NCBI GenBank assembly: GCA_036389835.1
Contig: DASVWC010000069.1
Coordinates: 17,468 to 81,467, forward strand
Direction: 5' to 3'
Length of the DNA: 64,000 nt
Origin: AC-37 sp036389835
Lineage (GTDB): Bacteria; Actinomycetota; Thermoleophilia; Solirubrobacterales; Thermoleophilaceae
Below the pieces are notes generated by a model. It was not told the DNA's origin. It searched no databases and was given only the letters and a program-made list of their open reading frames with translations. Within the stretch, counting starts at the first letter, position 1. Every line of letters begins with the position of its first letter. Below, in pieces: positions 31,468-39,921 of this stretch. The position numbers and the translations under genes are program-made.

Positions 31468-31493
31468 GTACGTGTCGTGAAGACCTACTTGCC
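31468..31493 (-). repeat. Right terminal inverted repeat
   Basis: Read on the minus strand it begins GGCAAGTAGGTCTTCACGAC, 24 of 26 positions identical to the left end. The element ends where the target duplication begins. Confidence 0.88.
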
Positions 31494-31501
31494 CTTAGCT
31501 G
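31494..31501. repeat. Right 8-bp target duplication (CTTAGCTG)
   Basis: Identical to 27566-27573 and in the same orientation, directly outside the right inverted repeat. Confidence 0.88.
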
Positions 31502-31808
31502 TCCCGCCCGAGTAGGCCGTCCCGGTCGCGAGGTAGTGCTGGCCCGGCTCGAGGTTGACCGTGTTGGGCAGGCGCACCACGGTGCACTGGACGCTGCCGG
31601 CCGTGTCCTTCCGGGTGACCTCCGAGCCGCCGACGTTCACGGTGTCCGGCCCCCTGTTGAGGAGCTCGATGAACTCGTCGCTCACGCCCCCCGTGCCGCC
31701 GGTCTTGAACTCCGAGATGACCACGGTCGCCGAGCCGGCGGCGGCATTGGCGAGGAGGGCGATTGCGGTTGTGGCGGCGGTGAGCGCCGCGCGCCGAGGC
31801 AGGGACAC
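31494..31808 (-). pseudogene. Signal peptide and first half of the lamin-tail domain, cut off by transposon
   Basis: The 5' 105 codons of the interrupted surface-protein gene. There is a GTG start with ribosome site AAAGGA 7 nt upstream and a signal peptide (SLPRRAALTAATTAIALLAN, ending near AAAGSA). The lamin-tail-domain start follows: TVVISEFKTGGTGG, DEFIELLNRGPDTV, then LPNTVNLEPGQHYLATG. In the present sequence the frame runs four codons into the transposon and stops at 31485 (GK-stop). Its fragment could still be secreted but would lack the strand that closes the domain, as well as the TSP3 and RTX repeats. Confidence 0.85.
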
Positions 31809-31921
31809 GCTCGGTCCTTTCGGGGTACCGGGGGGACGCTAACACGCCGAGCGGCCACGCGCCAGCCGAAGGCGCTGGGTCGTCTCGCCCGCGAAGCAGG
31901 AACCGCGGACGCCGGGCGGAA

Positions 31922-32313
31922 ATGGCGGACACGGGCAACGGATCGACAGCGCTGCGGCGGGAAGGGGCGGCGGCCAACCGCCGGACGGCCCCCGTGTTCG
32001 CCGCCTATCTCGTGGTCATCGCTCTCGGCATCGCCGCGGCGATCGCGATCGGCCTCGTGCGCAACGGCGACGACGCCGAGGCCGGCGCGACGGTGGAGCG
32101 GTTCTCGTCGGCGGTCCGCGGCGACGACGGCGAGGGGGCCTGCGCGCTGCTGCCCCTCAGACGCGCAAGCAGCTCGAGGAGCAGGAGGGCGCCCGCTGTG
32201 AGAAGGCGATCCTCGAGTTAGGCCTCTCGGGCGGCGCGGTTGGTCGCGTCGAGGTCGCCGGTCGGTTCGATGGCGATCCTCGCCGTCTACCTGCGCCAGC
32301 GCGGCTCGCCTGA
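31922..32313 (+). pseudogene. Small membrane-anchored actinobacterial protein, frameshifted and truncated
   Basis: The first frame encodes a polar head, a membrane helix (AAYLVVIALGIAAAIAIGLV) and VERFSSAVRGDDGEGACALL. The text continues in the next frame from about 32158 with QTRKQLEEQEGARCEKAILE and LGLSGGAVGRVEVAGR, then runs out into unrelated residues. Proteins of this layout (helix, ACxLLSPxT, CExAIL, GGxVxxVxVxG) are common in actinobacteria and usually go on for another 40 residues. The frame change equals loss of one base near 32150-32160. A further unrelated 31-codon tail starting MAILAVYLRQRGSPESKP follows at 32271. Confidence 0.6.
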
Positions 32314-32431
32314 GTCGAAGCCGGTCGGCGCGCGGCACTACGAGACCGGCGTGGAAGGCTGACCCGGCATCCTCGCCGGCGCGGCGCCGCGGCGCCGCCC
32401 GCGCGGCGACGCCGCAGCAGCCGAGCCGGCG

Positions 32432-32743
32432 CTACGCGGGCTGCGGCGCGCCGGTCAGGTCACCCGCGGTCAGCTTGTAGACCTCGAACGTCGTCCGCCT
32501 CTCGTTCTCGCGCGGGACGCCGGCGGCCTCGAGCGCGTCCGCGAGGCGCCCGCCGAGGAAGCGCTCGAGCGCCTCCTCCGAGTCCCACACGCTGATCATC
32601 CGCCAGCCGGGCTCCGCCGGGCCGCCGAACACCAGCCGCGCGCCCTCCGGCGGCACGGGTCCGCTGCCGGCCACGTTCGCGATGACCTCCTCGGCCTGCT
32701 CGCGGCCGTAGTCCGGGTTCTCGTAGATGAGACAGATCGCCAT
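32432..32743 (-). CDS. Small hypothetical protein, dimeric alpha/beta-barrel-like
   Basis: A 103-residue protein starting MAICLIYENPDYGREQAEEV. It has RLVFGGPAEPGWRMISVWDS, then EEALERFLGGRLADALEAAG, and ends TFEVYKLTAGDL. The beta-alpha-beta-beta-alpha-beta order and the MISVWDSEEALERF phrase match small ferredoxin-like/ABM-type or EthD-like barrels. Catalysis cannot be shown. It lies downstream of the large LuxR-type regulator in the same direction, 97 bp away, and may be its co-transcribed target or unrelated. Confidence 0.65.
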   Translation of the reverse strand: MAICLIYENPDYGREQAEEVIANVAGSGPVPPEGARLVFGGPAEPGWRMISVWDSEEALERFLGGRLADALEAAGVPRENERRTTFEVYKLTAGDLTGAPQPA

Positions 32744-32840
32744 GATCGCTCCCCTGCTGTGTGTTTCCCGCCTCGACGGCGGCCTGGCGGGCACCTTGCC
32801 CCACCGGGAGCGCGCTTCCATCAGTGCGATTGCGGATTCG

Positions 32841-35051
32841 CTACTGAATCCGCTCGCGCGCCCAGGTGGCGAGCTGGGTGCGGTTGTCGAGCCCGACCTT
32901 CGCCAGCGCGTGGCGCACGTGGCTCTCGACCGTCCGCACCGACAGGTGGAGCCGGGCGGCGATCTCCTTGTTGGCCAGCCCCTCCGCCACGAGGCCCGCG
33001 ACCTCGACCTCCCGCGCGCTGAGCCCCGCCGGCGCATCCGCCCTGGGGGCCGGCTCTTCGAACGCGAGCGCGATCGCGTCGTCGAGCCCGAGCCGCGCTC
33101 CCCGCGCCCACACCCGCTCGGCGTCGGGGCCGAGCGCGGCCTCGGCGCTGCCGCGCACCCGCTCGAGCCGCGCGCGGTAGAACGGCGCGAACTCGCCGCC
33201 GATCCGCGCCCGGACCGAGCAGGCGGCGGCCACGACGCGCAGCGCGCGCTCCGGGTCGCGGTGCACGACGGCGCCCGCCTGTCCGATGAGCGCGACCGGC
33301 AGCAGCGTCGCGTCGCGGGACTCGCGCAGGCAGTCGACCGCCCTGCGGTAGTGGGCGGAGGCGGCGGAGGGGTCGGGCGCGCGGTCCGCGGCGATCATCC
33401 CGAGGAAGTTGTGACACGACCCCTGGCCCCAGCGGTCGCCCTGCGCCTCGTTGATGGCCATCGCGCGGTCGAGCAGCTCCCTGGCGGCGTCGTGCTCGCC
33501 GGCGACCAGGCGCCCGAAGCCGAGGACCGCGGTCGCCCGCGCCTCGCCCGTCGGCACCCCGAGGCGCTGGTAGAGCTCGCGGCTCTGCTCGAGCAGCTCG
33601 CGCCCGCCGTCGAGGTTGCCCGAGAACGTCTCGGTGAGGCCCTGGAAGAAGCGCACGCCGGCCTCGAGCACGGGCTCGCCGACCTCCGCGTTCAGCTCGC
33701 GCGCGGCCGCCAGGAGCCGCCGGCCGGTCTCGAGGTCGGCCCCCGAGGTCGCGAGCTGCCCGGCCGCCATCAGGACCTCGACCCGGTGGCGGTCGCGGGC
33801 GGGGCAGCCGTCGAGCAGCCGCTCGGCCAGCCGCAGCCCCTCCGCCTGCCCGAACCGGAAGAACAGGTCGCGCGTTCCGGTCAGTAGCCGCATGGCCGAG
33901 CACGGCTCCGAGGCGAGCGCCCACTCGATGGCGGCGCGGACGTTCTCGTAGTCGTCCTCGAGCTCGTTCACGAATCGCTGCGCCCCGGTGCTGAGCCACT
34001 CCTCGCGCGCGACGTCGCCGAGCGCGACGAAGTGCCGCAGGTGGCGCTCGCGCGCGGCCTCGAGCTCACCGGCCTCGAGCAGCAGCTCGGCCGCATACTC
34101 GCGCACGGTCTCGAGCAGCCGGTAGCGCGTTCGCCCGCGCGGGCTCTCCGAGACAGCGACGAGCGACTTGTCGACGAGTCGCGCGAGCACGTCGAGCGAC
34201 AGCCCCGGCCCGACCGCGGCCGCCGCGCCCGCGTCGAAGCCGCCCACGAAGACCGCCAGGCTCCGGAACGCGCGCTGCTCGCCCGCGTCGAGCAGCCGGT
34301 GGCTCCACTCGACCGCCGCGCGCACGGTCCGGTGGTGCGCGGGGCCCACCCGCGAGCCCCCGCCGAGCACCCCGGCCTCCGAGTCGAGGCTCGCCAGGAC
34401 CTCGGCGAGCGACATCGCGCCGAGGCGGCCGGCCGCCAGCTCGATCGCGAGCGGCAGGCGGTCGAGCCGCTCGCACAGCTCGGCGACGACCGGGTCGTGC
34501 TCGGCGCCCGGCACGAGGTCCGGGCGCCGCTGCCGCGCGCGCTCGACGAACAGGCGCTCGGCGTCGGCGTGCTCGAGCGGCTCGAGCCGCCACACCGTCT
34601 CGCCGTTCACGCCGAGCGACTCGCGGCTGGTCGCGAGCACCCGCACGCCGCCGCAGGTCGTGAGCAGTGCGTCGACCAGCTCCGCGGAGGCCTCGACGAC
34701 GTGCTCGCAGTTGTCCAGGAGCAGGAGCGCGTCGCGGTCGGCGAGGTAGCGCCGGAGCGCGTCCGTCGCGCTGCTCCCGCGCGGTCCCCTGACGCCCAGC
34801 GACCGCGCCGCCTCGGCCGCCACGTCGGAGGACTGCGGCCCGGCCGTCAGGTCCACGAGCCACACCCCGTCGGCGCGCCGCGCCACCTGCCGCTGCGCGA
34901 GCGCCAGCGCCAGGCGCGTCTTGCCCACCCCGCCCGGCCCGGTGAGGGTGACCAGCCGGGTGGTGCGGAGGGTCGCGCCGATCGCCTCGAGCTCGCGTGC
35001 CCGCCCGACGAGCGAGGTGAGCGGCGCCGGGAGGTTGTGCTCCGCCGCCAT
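32841..35051 (-). CDS. LuxR-family transcriptional regulator with NB-ARC ATPase and TPR region
   Basis: A 736-residue STAND-type regulator. The N-terminal AAA/NB-ARC part has Walker A TGPGGVGKTRLALALA near residue 40, Walker B DALLLLDNCEHVVE and a sensor VLATSRESLGV. A winged-helix part (RTVRAAVEWSHRLLDAGEQR) and about 300 residues of helical TPR-like repeats follow. The C-terminal LuxR helix-turn-helix is GLSAREVEVAGLVAEGLANKE with IAARLHLSVRTVESHVRHAL. Such proteins switch on ligand and ATP binding. The ATG at 35051 starts just before LTSLVGRARELEAI, as in homologs. The effector and targets are unknown. Confidence 0.92.
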   Translation of the reverse strand: MAAEHNLPAPLTSLVGRARELEAIGATLRTTRLVTLTGPGGVGKTRLALALAQRQVARRADGVWLVDLTAGPQSSDVAAEAARSLGVRGPRGSSATDALRRYLADRDALLLLDNCEHVVEASAELVDALLTTCGGVRVLATSRESLGVNGETVWRLEPLEHADAERLFVERARQRRPDLVPGAEHDPVVAELCERLDRLPLAIELAAGRLGAMSLAEVLASLDSEAGVLGGGSRVGPAHHRTVRAAVEWSHRLLDAGEQRAFRSLAVFVGGFDAGAAAAVGPGLSLDVLARLVDKSLVAVSESPRGRTRYRLLETVREYAAELLLEAGELEAARERHLRHFVALGDVAREEWLSTGAQRFVNELEDDYENVRAAIEWALASEPCSAMRLLTGTRDLFFRFGQAEGLRLAERLLDGCPARDRHRVEVLMAAGQLATSGADLETGRRLLAAARELNAEVGEPVLEAGVRFFQGLTETFSGNLDGGRELLEQSRELYQRLGVPTGEARATAVLGFGRLVAGEHDAARELLDRAMAINEAQGDRWGQGSCHNFLGMIAADRAPDPSAASAHYRRAVDCLRESRDATLLPVALIGQAGAVVHRDPERALRVVAAACSVRARIGGEFAPFYRARLERVRGSAEAALGPDAERVWARGARLGLDDAIALAFEEPAPRADAPAGLSAREVEVAGLVAEGLANKEIAARLHLSVRTVESHVRHALAKVGLDNRTQLATWARERIQ

Positions 35052-35159
35052 CTGCCGATGATCACACGGAGCCGGCGCTCGGCACTTGTGCGAGCGCGCC
35101 AAGCCGCCGCCTCGCCATAACTGCGGACATCCGCCTGCGTTGAACCTACAGTGACCCCG

Positions 35160-36416
35160 ATGGCCCCTCGCTTGCCCCGAATGGCGGGTGCCCTGCTCGT
35201 TGGAGCCCTCCTGGCCACGGCCGCGGTCCTCCCCGGCGCGGCCGCCGCGCAGAAGCGCGACGCCACCACGAGCCTGTTCTCGCGCTCCCTCGACGGCGGC
35301 ACGCCGAACGGCCCGTCCACCAATCCCGCGATCTCAGGCGACCTCCGCTTCGCGCAGATCGTGGCGTTCGAGTCCGAGGCGTCCGACCTCGTGGCGAACG
35401 ACGGCAACGCCCTCAAGGACGTGTTCGCCGTTCGCCGCGCCGGCACGTTCGCGGACCTCGGCACCGAGTGGAAGCCCGGCCCGACCCAGCTCGTCTCGCG
35501 CGGGCGCAAGGGCGCGCCCGCGAACGGCCCCTCGTTCGACGCGACCACCGACGGGAACGTGCGCAGCCGCGCGCGCTGCGTCGCGTTCCTCTCCGACGCG
35601 TCGAACCTCGTCTCCGGCGACACCAACCGCCAGACCGACGCCTTTCTCGCGAAGGCGCCGAGCTTCGTGCCGGCGCGCGTGTCGCTGCCCGACGGCAGGC
35701 AGTCGTCCGCCGACACCACGCAGGTAGCGGTCTCGGGCGACTGCTCGCGCGTGGCCTTCGTGACCGGCGGGAAGCTCTACCTGCGCGCCGGCCGCACGGT
35801 CAAGCGGGTCACCAAGAAGAGCAACCCGGCCGACCCGCAGTTCGACTCCGGCGAGACCAACTCGCTCGTGTTCGGCACGACGGGCGGCGTCTACCTCCTG
35901 TCCGAGGGTGCGTCGCGGGCCAGCCGGGTGTCGAAGACCGGCCGCAACCCGGCGTACATCAGCCGGCGGCGCCAGGGCAAGCAGGAGCGCCACCTCGTCT
36001 ACGAGGTCGACAGCGGCGGCTACAGCCAGATCGCCCACCGCCCGCTCGGCGGCGGCGAGAGCATCGTGACCAAGTGGAGGGGCGACGTCGGCAACGGCGA
36101 CTCGCACGAGCCGACGATCTTCAACTCCGGCTTCAACATGGCGTTCGTGAGCGACGCGTCGAACCTCCCGACCAAGACGTCGGGGCTGCTCGGCGACCGC
36201 AACGACCTGCGCGACGCGTACTTCTTCTCGCGCTCGCCGAACGTCGACTTCCCCGTGACGATCCTCGAGTCCGTGGACAGCGACAACGACCCGCTGCGCT
36301 CGGGCGCTCGGAACATGAGCACGAGCTACTACCGCAACTACGTCGTCTTCGACTCGTCCGCGAACGACCTGCTCGCGCCGCCGCAGGTCTGCATGCGCTA
36401 CCTCGGCGGGATCTAG
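35160..36416 (+). CDS. Secreted TolB-like beta-propeller protein
   Basis: About 418 residues with a signal peptide (basic MAPRLPRMAG, then ALLVGALLATAAVLPGAAAA). Repeats of the WD40/TolB propeller type follow: VAFESEASDLVANDGNALKD, VAFLSDASNLVSGDTNRQTD, MAFVSDASNLP and VVFDSSANDLL, each with a D-x-F/Y-hydrophobic turn. These are usual in actinobacterial exported proteins of unknown role. An in-frame GTG lies 9 bp earlier. The stop overlaps the stop of the convergent P450 gene by 4 bp (36413-36416). Confidence 0.75.
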   Translation: MAPRLPRMAGALLVGALLATAAVLPGAAAAQKRDATTSLFSRSLDGGTPNGPSTNPAISGDLRFAQIVAFESEASDLVANDGNALKDVFAVRRAGTFADLGTEWKPGPTQLVSRGRKGAPANGPSFDATTDGNVRSRARCVAFLSDASNLVSGDTNRQTDAFLAKAPSFVPARVSLPDGRQSSADTTQVAVSGDCSRVAFVTGGKLYLRAGRTVKRVTKKSNPADPQFDSGETNSLVFGTTGGVYLLSEGASRASRVSKTGRNPAYISRRRQGKQERHLVYEVDSGGYSQIAHRPLGGGESIVTKWRGDVGNGDSHEPTIFNSGFNMAFVSDASNLPTKTSGLLGDRNDLRDAYFFSRSPNVDFPVTILESVDSDNDPLRSGARNMSTSYYRNYVVFDSSANDLLAPPQVCMRYLGGI

Positions 36417-37774
36417 CCCGCCCGCGACACGACCCGCACGCGCACCGGCCGCGCCGGGGTCAGCGTGATCGCGGGGGTGGCCGGCACCGGCTCGTCCGAG
36501 GCGGCCTCGACCCGGTAGCGCCGCGCGAGCATCGCCAGCGCGAGCTTCGACTCGATCTCCGCCATGTGCTTGCCGATGCACGCGTGCGGGCCGACTCCGA
36601 ACGGGAAGTACGCGTAGGGCGGGATCGCGTCGCGGCGGCCGGGGGCGAAGCGCTCGGGGTCGAACGTCTCGGGGTCGTCCCAGTAGCGCGGGCTGTGCTG
36701 GTTGGCGTAGGAGGAGACGATCACGATCGAGCCGGCCGGCACGCGCACGCCGCAGATCTCGTCGTCCTCGACCGGGGTGCGCGTGAACGCCCAGCCGGGC
36801 GGATAGAGGCGCATCGCCTCGTCGAGGAGCTGGCCGACGTACGGGATCGCGTCGAGGCGCTCGGCCGCCGGCGGGCCGCCCTCGAGGGCGATCCCGGCCG
36901 CCGCCGCGAAGCGCTCCTGCGTCTCGGGGTGGCGCGACATCAGGTGCCAGGCCCAGGTGAGCGCCGACGCGGTCGTCTGGTAGCCGGCCATCAGGAACGC
37001 GCCGAGCTCGTCGCGGAGCTGGCGATCGCCGAGCGCCCGCCCGTCGCCGTCGCGGGCCGCTACGAGCCGGGCGGCGGCGCCGTCGCTGCCGGTGGCGCGG
37101 CGTTCGGCGACCAGCCCGTCGGCCCACGCGGCCAGCTCCCGGTAGGCGCGCCGGTAGGCGACGTTGGACGGCGTGGGCACCGCCGTGGGCAGCGGCACGA
37201 GCGCGCGCGTGCGGCGCGCGACCCAGGCGCTCGCGTGCGCGAGCCGGTCCTCGAGCCGGCCCATGTCGTCGCCCAGCTCGGTGCCCACGAGGATCCGGCC
37301 GACCACGTCGAAGGTCAGCCGGTTCATCTCGCTGTAGAGGTCGAACTCCGCGCCCGTGCGCGCGAACTCGTCCCAGCGCGCGCAGAGCGCCTCGACCGCC
37401 GCGGCCATCGTCGGCACCTCGCCGACCAGGCTCCGCCGCGTGAACAGCGGCATCAGCAGCTTGCGCCGCTCGCGCGCCTCGGGCCCGTCGATCGTGAGCA
37501 GTGCGTTCGGCAGCGGCACGCGCAGGGCGTCGTAGCTCACGCCCTTCACGTAGTTGTCGCGCCTGTGGATGCCCACGTGCGCGATCGCCTTCGGGCCGAC
37601 GGTCAGGAAGACGCTGCGGTGGGCGGCCCTGAAGCGGACGACGTCCGCGCCGGTCGCGGCGGCGTCCGCGAACAGGCCGAGCGGGTCCTTGCGCAGCCTC
37701 CCGAGGTCGCCGAGCAGAGGCCCGCGCCGGACGCCGCGAGTCCCTGCGCGCGCGTCCGGTGCCTGGGTCGCCAT
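36413..37774 (-). CDS. Cytochrome P450
   Basis: A 453-residue P450 with the I-helix oxygen-binding motif AGYQTTAS (near 265), ExxR as EAMR in LLDEAMRLYPPGW, the meander PERFAPGR, and the heme loop FPFGVGPHACIGKHMA with ligand Cys near 395. It is a soluble bacterial monooxygenase that would need a ferredoxin and reductase from elsewhere. It aligns in layout with the P450 at 42074, and both fall in a cluster with a dehydrogenase, hydrolase and transporter. The ATG at 37774 was chosen (MATQAPDARAG). The substrate is unknown. Confidence 0.92.
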   Translation of the reverse strand: MATQAPDARAGTRGVRRGPLLGDLGRLRKDPLGLFADAAATGADVVRFRAAHRSVFLTVGPKAIAHVGIHRRDNYVKGVSYDALRVPLPNALLTIDGPEARERRKLLMPLFTRRSLVGEVPTMAAAVEALCARWDEFARTGAEFDLYSEMNRLTFDVVGRILVGTELGDDMGRLEDRLAHASAWVARRTRALVPLPTAVPTPSNVAYRRAYRELAAWADGLVAERRATGSDGAAARLVAARDGDGRALGDRQLRDELGAFLMAGYQTTASALTWAWHLMSRHPETQERFAAAAGIALEGGPPAAERLDAIPYVGQLLDEAMRLYPPGWAFTRTPVEDDEICGVRVPAGSIVIVSSYANQHSPRYWDDPETFDPERFAPGRRDAIPPYAYFPFGVGPHACIGKHMAEIESKLALAMLARRYRVEAASDEPVPATPAITLTPARPVRVRVVSRAG

Positions 37775-37834
37775 CGCCGTGCGCGACCGTACCACGGGGG
37801 CCCGGGTGGGGGATAGGACCCCCTCGACGGGGGG

Positions 37835-39118
37835 TTAGGCCGGCGCTGGACCGGCGGCCAGCGCGTACGCGAGGCGCGCCGCTCGGCCGACCGTCGCGTG
37901 GTCGACGTTCTCGGGCGTGTCCGTGGGGAGGTGGTAGTTCGCGAGCGCGCCCCAGGCGGTGATCGAGGTGAGCGTGGCCGTCGGATAGCCGGCGCGGCTC
38001 GGGATCACGCTGTCGGTCGACGCGCGGGCGCGGAAGCCGCGCTCGAGGCCGATTCCCTCCTCGCGCGCGCGGCGCTCGACCTCGTCGCGAAACGACGGGC
38101 CCGCGTAGTCCTCCATCCAGATCGGCCCCTCGCCCTCGAGCATGATCAGCCGCGGCGAGCCGACGGTCTCGAGGTTGAGGAAGCGCGTGGTGGCGGGGTC
38201 GAGCTCGCCGCAGTGACGGGCCACGAACGCGCGGATGCCCTCCTGGAGCGCCTCCTCGGCGCCGCACGAGACGAGCAGGACGCGGACGCCGGGGAGCGGG
38301 CGCTCGCGCAGCCGCTCGGCCAGGGCGACGAGGGCGGCCACGCCGGAGAGGTTGTCGTTGGCGCCCGGGCTCACGGGGTTGGACGCGACCTCGGCGGCGG
38401 CCGCGCCGGCGACGGCCAGGACCGGGATCGCGGCGGCCGCGGGGCAGCGCCGGCCGGTCAGCGCGGCGATCGTGGTGAGGGCCGGGCCGGCGAGGCCGAT
38501 CCACCACTGCGGGAGCGAGGTGCGCATCCGGGCGATCAGGCCGGGAGCGTGGCGGTGGAGCGCCACGAGCAGGCTCTGGTCGTAGAGGCGGCCGGTCTGG
38601 TGGGCGTCGTGGTGCGCGAGCACGACGAGCGTAGGCGCGGCGCGCGGGCCGGTGCGGGCGACGACGTTCACCGTGGTGCGGCGGCGGAGGACGAGCCGGC
38701 GCAGCACCCGCGGCCCGTTCTGCGCCTCGTCGACGAGCGCGGCGGCCCCCGCGAGCGAGATCAGCGCACCCGTCGCCCGGCGCCCCCGGAGCGTGAGCAG
38801 CGCCCCCGCGATCCCGGCCGCGCCGAGCCCCGCGAGCGTGGGCATGTAGCGCCCGTAGGCGGCCTCCTCCTCGAGCGTCACCTCGCAGCCGGCGCGCTCG
38901 AGCCGCGCGGCGATCCACTCGGCCGCGGCGCGCTCGCCGGGCGAGCAGGGCCGGCGCTCGAGCCGGGCGAGCGTCTCGACGACCTCGCGCGCGGCCGCCT
39001 CGAGCGTGGCGGGGTCGGCGGCGGCCGCCTCGTTCGCGGCGGGCTCGGCGGCGGCCGCCCCGTTCGCGGCGGGCTCGGCGGCGGCCGCCTCGGGGCGCGT
39101 CGGCTCGCGCGCGCTCAC
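37835..39118 (-). CDS. M28-family metallopeptidase with membrane segments
   Basis: About 427 residues. The N-terminus is an Ala/Glu/Pro/Asn repeat region made by a 30-bp tandem repeat. Two membrane segments lie near 110-150 (MPTLAGLGAAGIAGALLTL). The M28 domain shows LVVLAHHDAHQTG, SPGANDNLSGVAALVALAE, LLVSCGAEEALQEG, LNLETVG and the final HLPTDTPEN, covering the two-zinc ligands His, Asp, Glu, Asp and His. It cleaves peptides outside or at the membrane. The GTG start overlaps the stop of the upstream dehydrogenase gene as GTGA. Confidence 0.85.
   Translation of the reverse strand: MSAREPTRPEAAAAEPAANGAAAAEPAANEAAAADPATLEAAAREVVETLARLERRPCSPGERAAAEWIAARLERAGCEVTLEEEAAYGRYMPTLAGLGAAGIAGALLTLRGRRATGALISLAGAAALVDEAQNGPRVLRRLVLRRRTTVNVVARTGPRAAPTLVVLAHHDAHQTGRLYDQSLLVALHRHAPGLIARMRTSLPQWWIGLAGPALTTIAALTGRRCPAAAAIPVLAVAGAAAAEVASNPVSPGANDNLSGVAALVALAERLRERPLPGVRVLLVSCGAEEALQEGIRAFVARHCGELDPATTRFLNLETVGSPRLIMLEGEGPIWMEDYAGPSFRDEVERRAREEGIGLERGFRARASTDSVIPSRAGYPTATLTSITAWGALANYHLPTDTPENVDHATVGRAARLAYALAAGPAPA
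39015..39094. repeat. 30-bp tandem repeat in the M28 peptidase gene
   Basis: Two full and one partial copies of a unit beginning TCGGCGGCGGCCGCCTCGTT encode the Ala-rich N-terminal AAxEPAAN repeat. The period keeps frame, so copy number can change without breaking the protein. Confidence 0.8.
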
Positions 39119-39921
39119 GCGCGCCGCCTTCCCCTGCGCGCCTCGCGGTCCACCAGTGCGCGGCCCACCCGCGGCGCCAGCCGGTAGGCGCGCATCGACA
39201 GCGCCACGTCGCGGCCCGGCACGACCTCGAAGCGGCCCTTCGCCACCGCCCTGAGGGCGGCCTCGGCCACCTCCTCCGGCTCGAGGATCCTCGTCGAGGT
39301 GATCACCGCCTTCGTCTCCGGCGGCGCCTCCTCCAGCTCGCGCTCGAGCATCGGCGTCCTCGTGCTGGTCGGCAGCACGACGGTGACCCCGATCCCGCGC
39401 GGCCCGAGCTCCGCGCGCAGGACCTCCGAGAGCCCGTAGAGCGCGAACTTGGCCGGCGTGTACGCGCCGTAGCCGTGGATCCCGACCAGCGACGCGGTCG
39501 AGCCGACGTTCACGAGGTGGCCGCTCCCGCGCTCGAGGAAGTGCGGCAGCACGGCGCGCATGGCCCACACCGCGCCGAAGTAGTTCACGTCCATCTCGCG
39601 GCGCAGCTCGGCGGGCGTGAGGTCCGTGAACTCGCCGACCGTCGAGATCCCCGCGCAGTTGACGAGCAGGTCGGCCGGCCGCTCGGCCAGCTCGGCCGCG
39701 AGCCCGCGCGCGACCGCCTCCTCGTCCGCGAGGTCGAGGGCGAGGGTGCGCGCCCCGCCGCCGAGCTCGGCCGCCGCGCGCGCGAGCCGCTCGGCATCGC
39801 GTGCCACGAGCGTGACGCTCGCCCCCAGCTCCGCCAGCCGCCGCGCGGTGGCCAGGCCGATGCCGCCGGAGCCGCCGGTCACGACCGCGTGCCGGCCGCG
39901 GAAGCGGCGCTCGAGCCTCAC
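39115..39921 (-). CDS. SDR family oxidoreductase
   Basis: A 268-residue short-chain dehydrogenase with TGGSGGIG near residue 16, NCAGIST, the catalytic serine in NVGSTASL, YTPAKFAL (Tyr and Lys, with Pro in place of the common Ser/Ala) and PTSTRTPML. VARDAERLARAA after the second strand suggests NADP. It resembles the DltE/3-ketosphinganine-reductase-like SDR group, which acts on lipid-like ketones. GTG starts and GTGA overlaps couple it to the MFS gene before it and the peptidase gene after it. Confidence 0.85.
   Translation of the reverse strand: MRLERRFRGRHAVVTGGSGGIGLATARRLAELGASVTLVARDAERLARAAAELGGGARTLALDLADEEAVARGLAAELAERPADLLVNCAGISTVGEFTDLTPAELRREMDVNYFGAVWAMRAVLPHFLERGSGHLVNVGSTASLVGIHGYGAYTPAKFALYGLSEVLRAELGPRGIGVTVVLPTSTRTPMLERELEEAPPETKAVITSTRILEPEEVAEAALRAVAKGRFEVVPGRDVALSMRAYRLAPRVGRALVDREARRGRRRA

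Larger units (their letters stand above)
27574..31493. mobile_element. IS1595-family transposon with cargo, 3,920 bp
   Basis: It has 26-bp terminal inverted repeats with two mismatches, beginning GGCAAGTAGGT at both ends, and a perfect 8-bp target duplication. An ISXO2/IS1595-type transposase is encoded inside. Cargo includes a two-span membrane protein, SSB, XRE regulator, a tiny basic protein, a 287-residue unknown and a 61-residue unknown, so it is larger than a plain IS. It sits in frame inside a lamin-tail/TSP3/RTX gene. The clean ends and intact duplication suggest recent insertion. Confidence 0.9.

Noticed and set aside
32271..32363. A separate small gene starting MAILAVYLRQRG
   Set aside because: It overlaps the decayed small gene, has no ribosome site and reads like the end of a larger protein, so it is treated as part of the pseudogene region.
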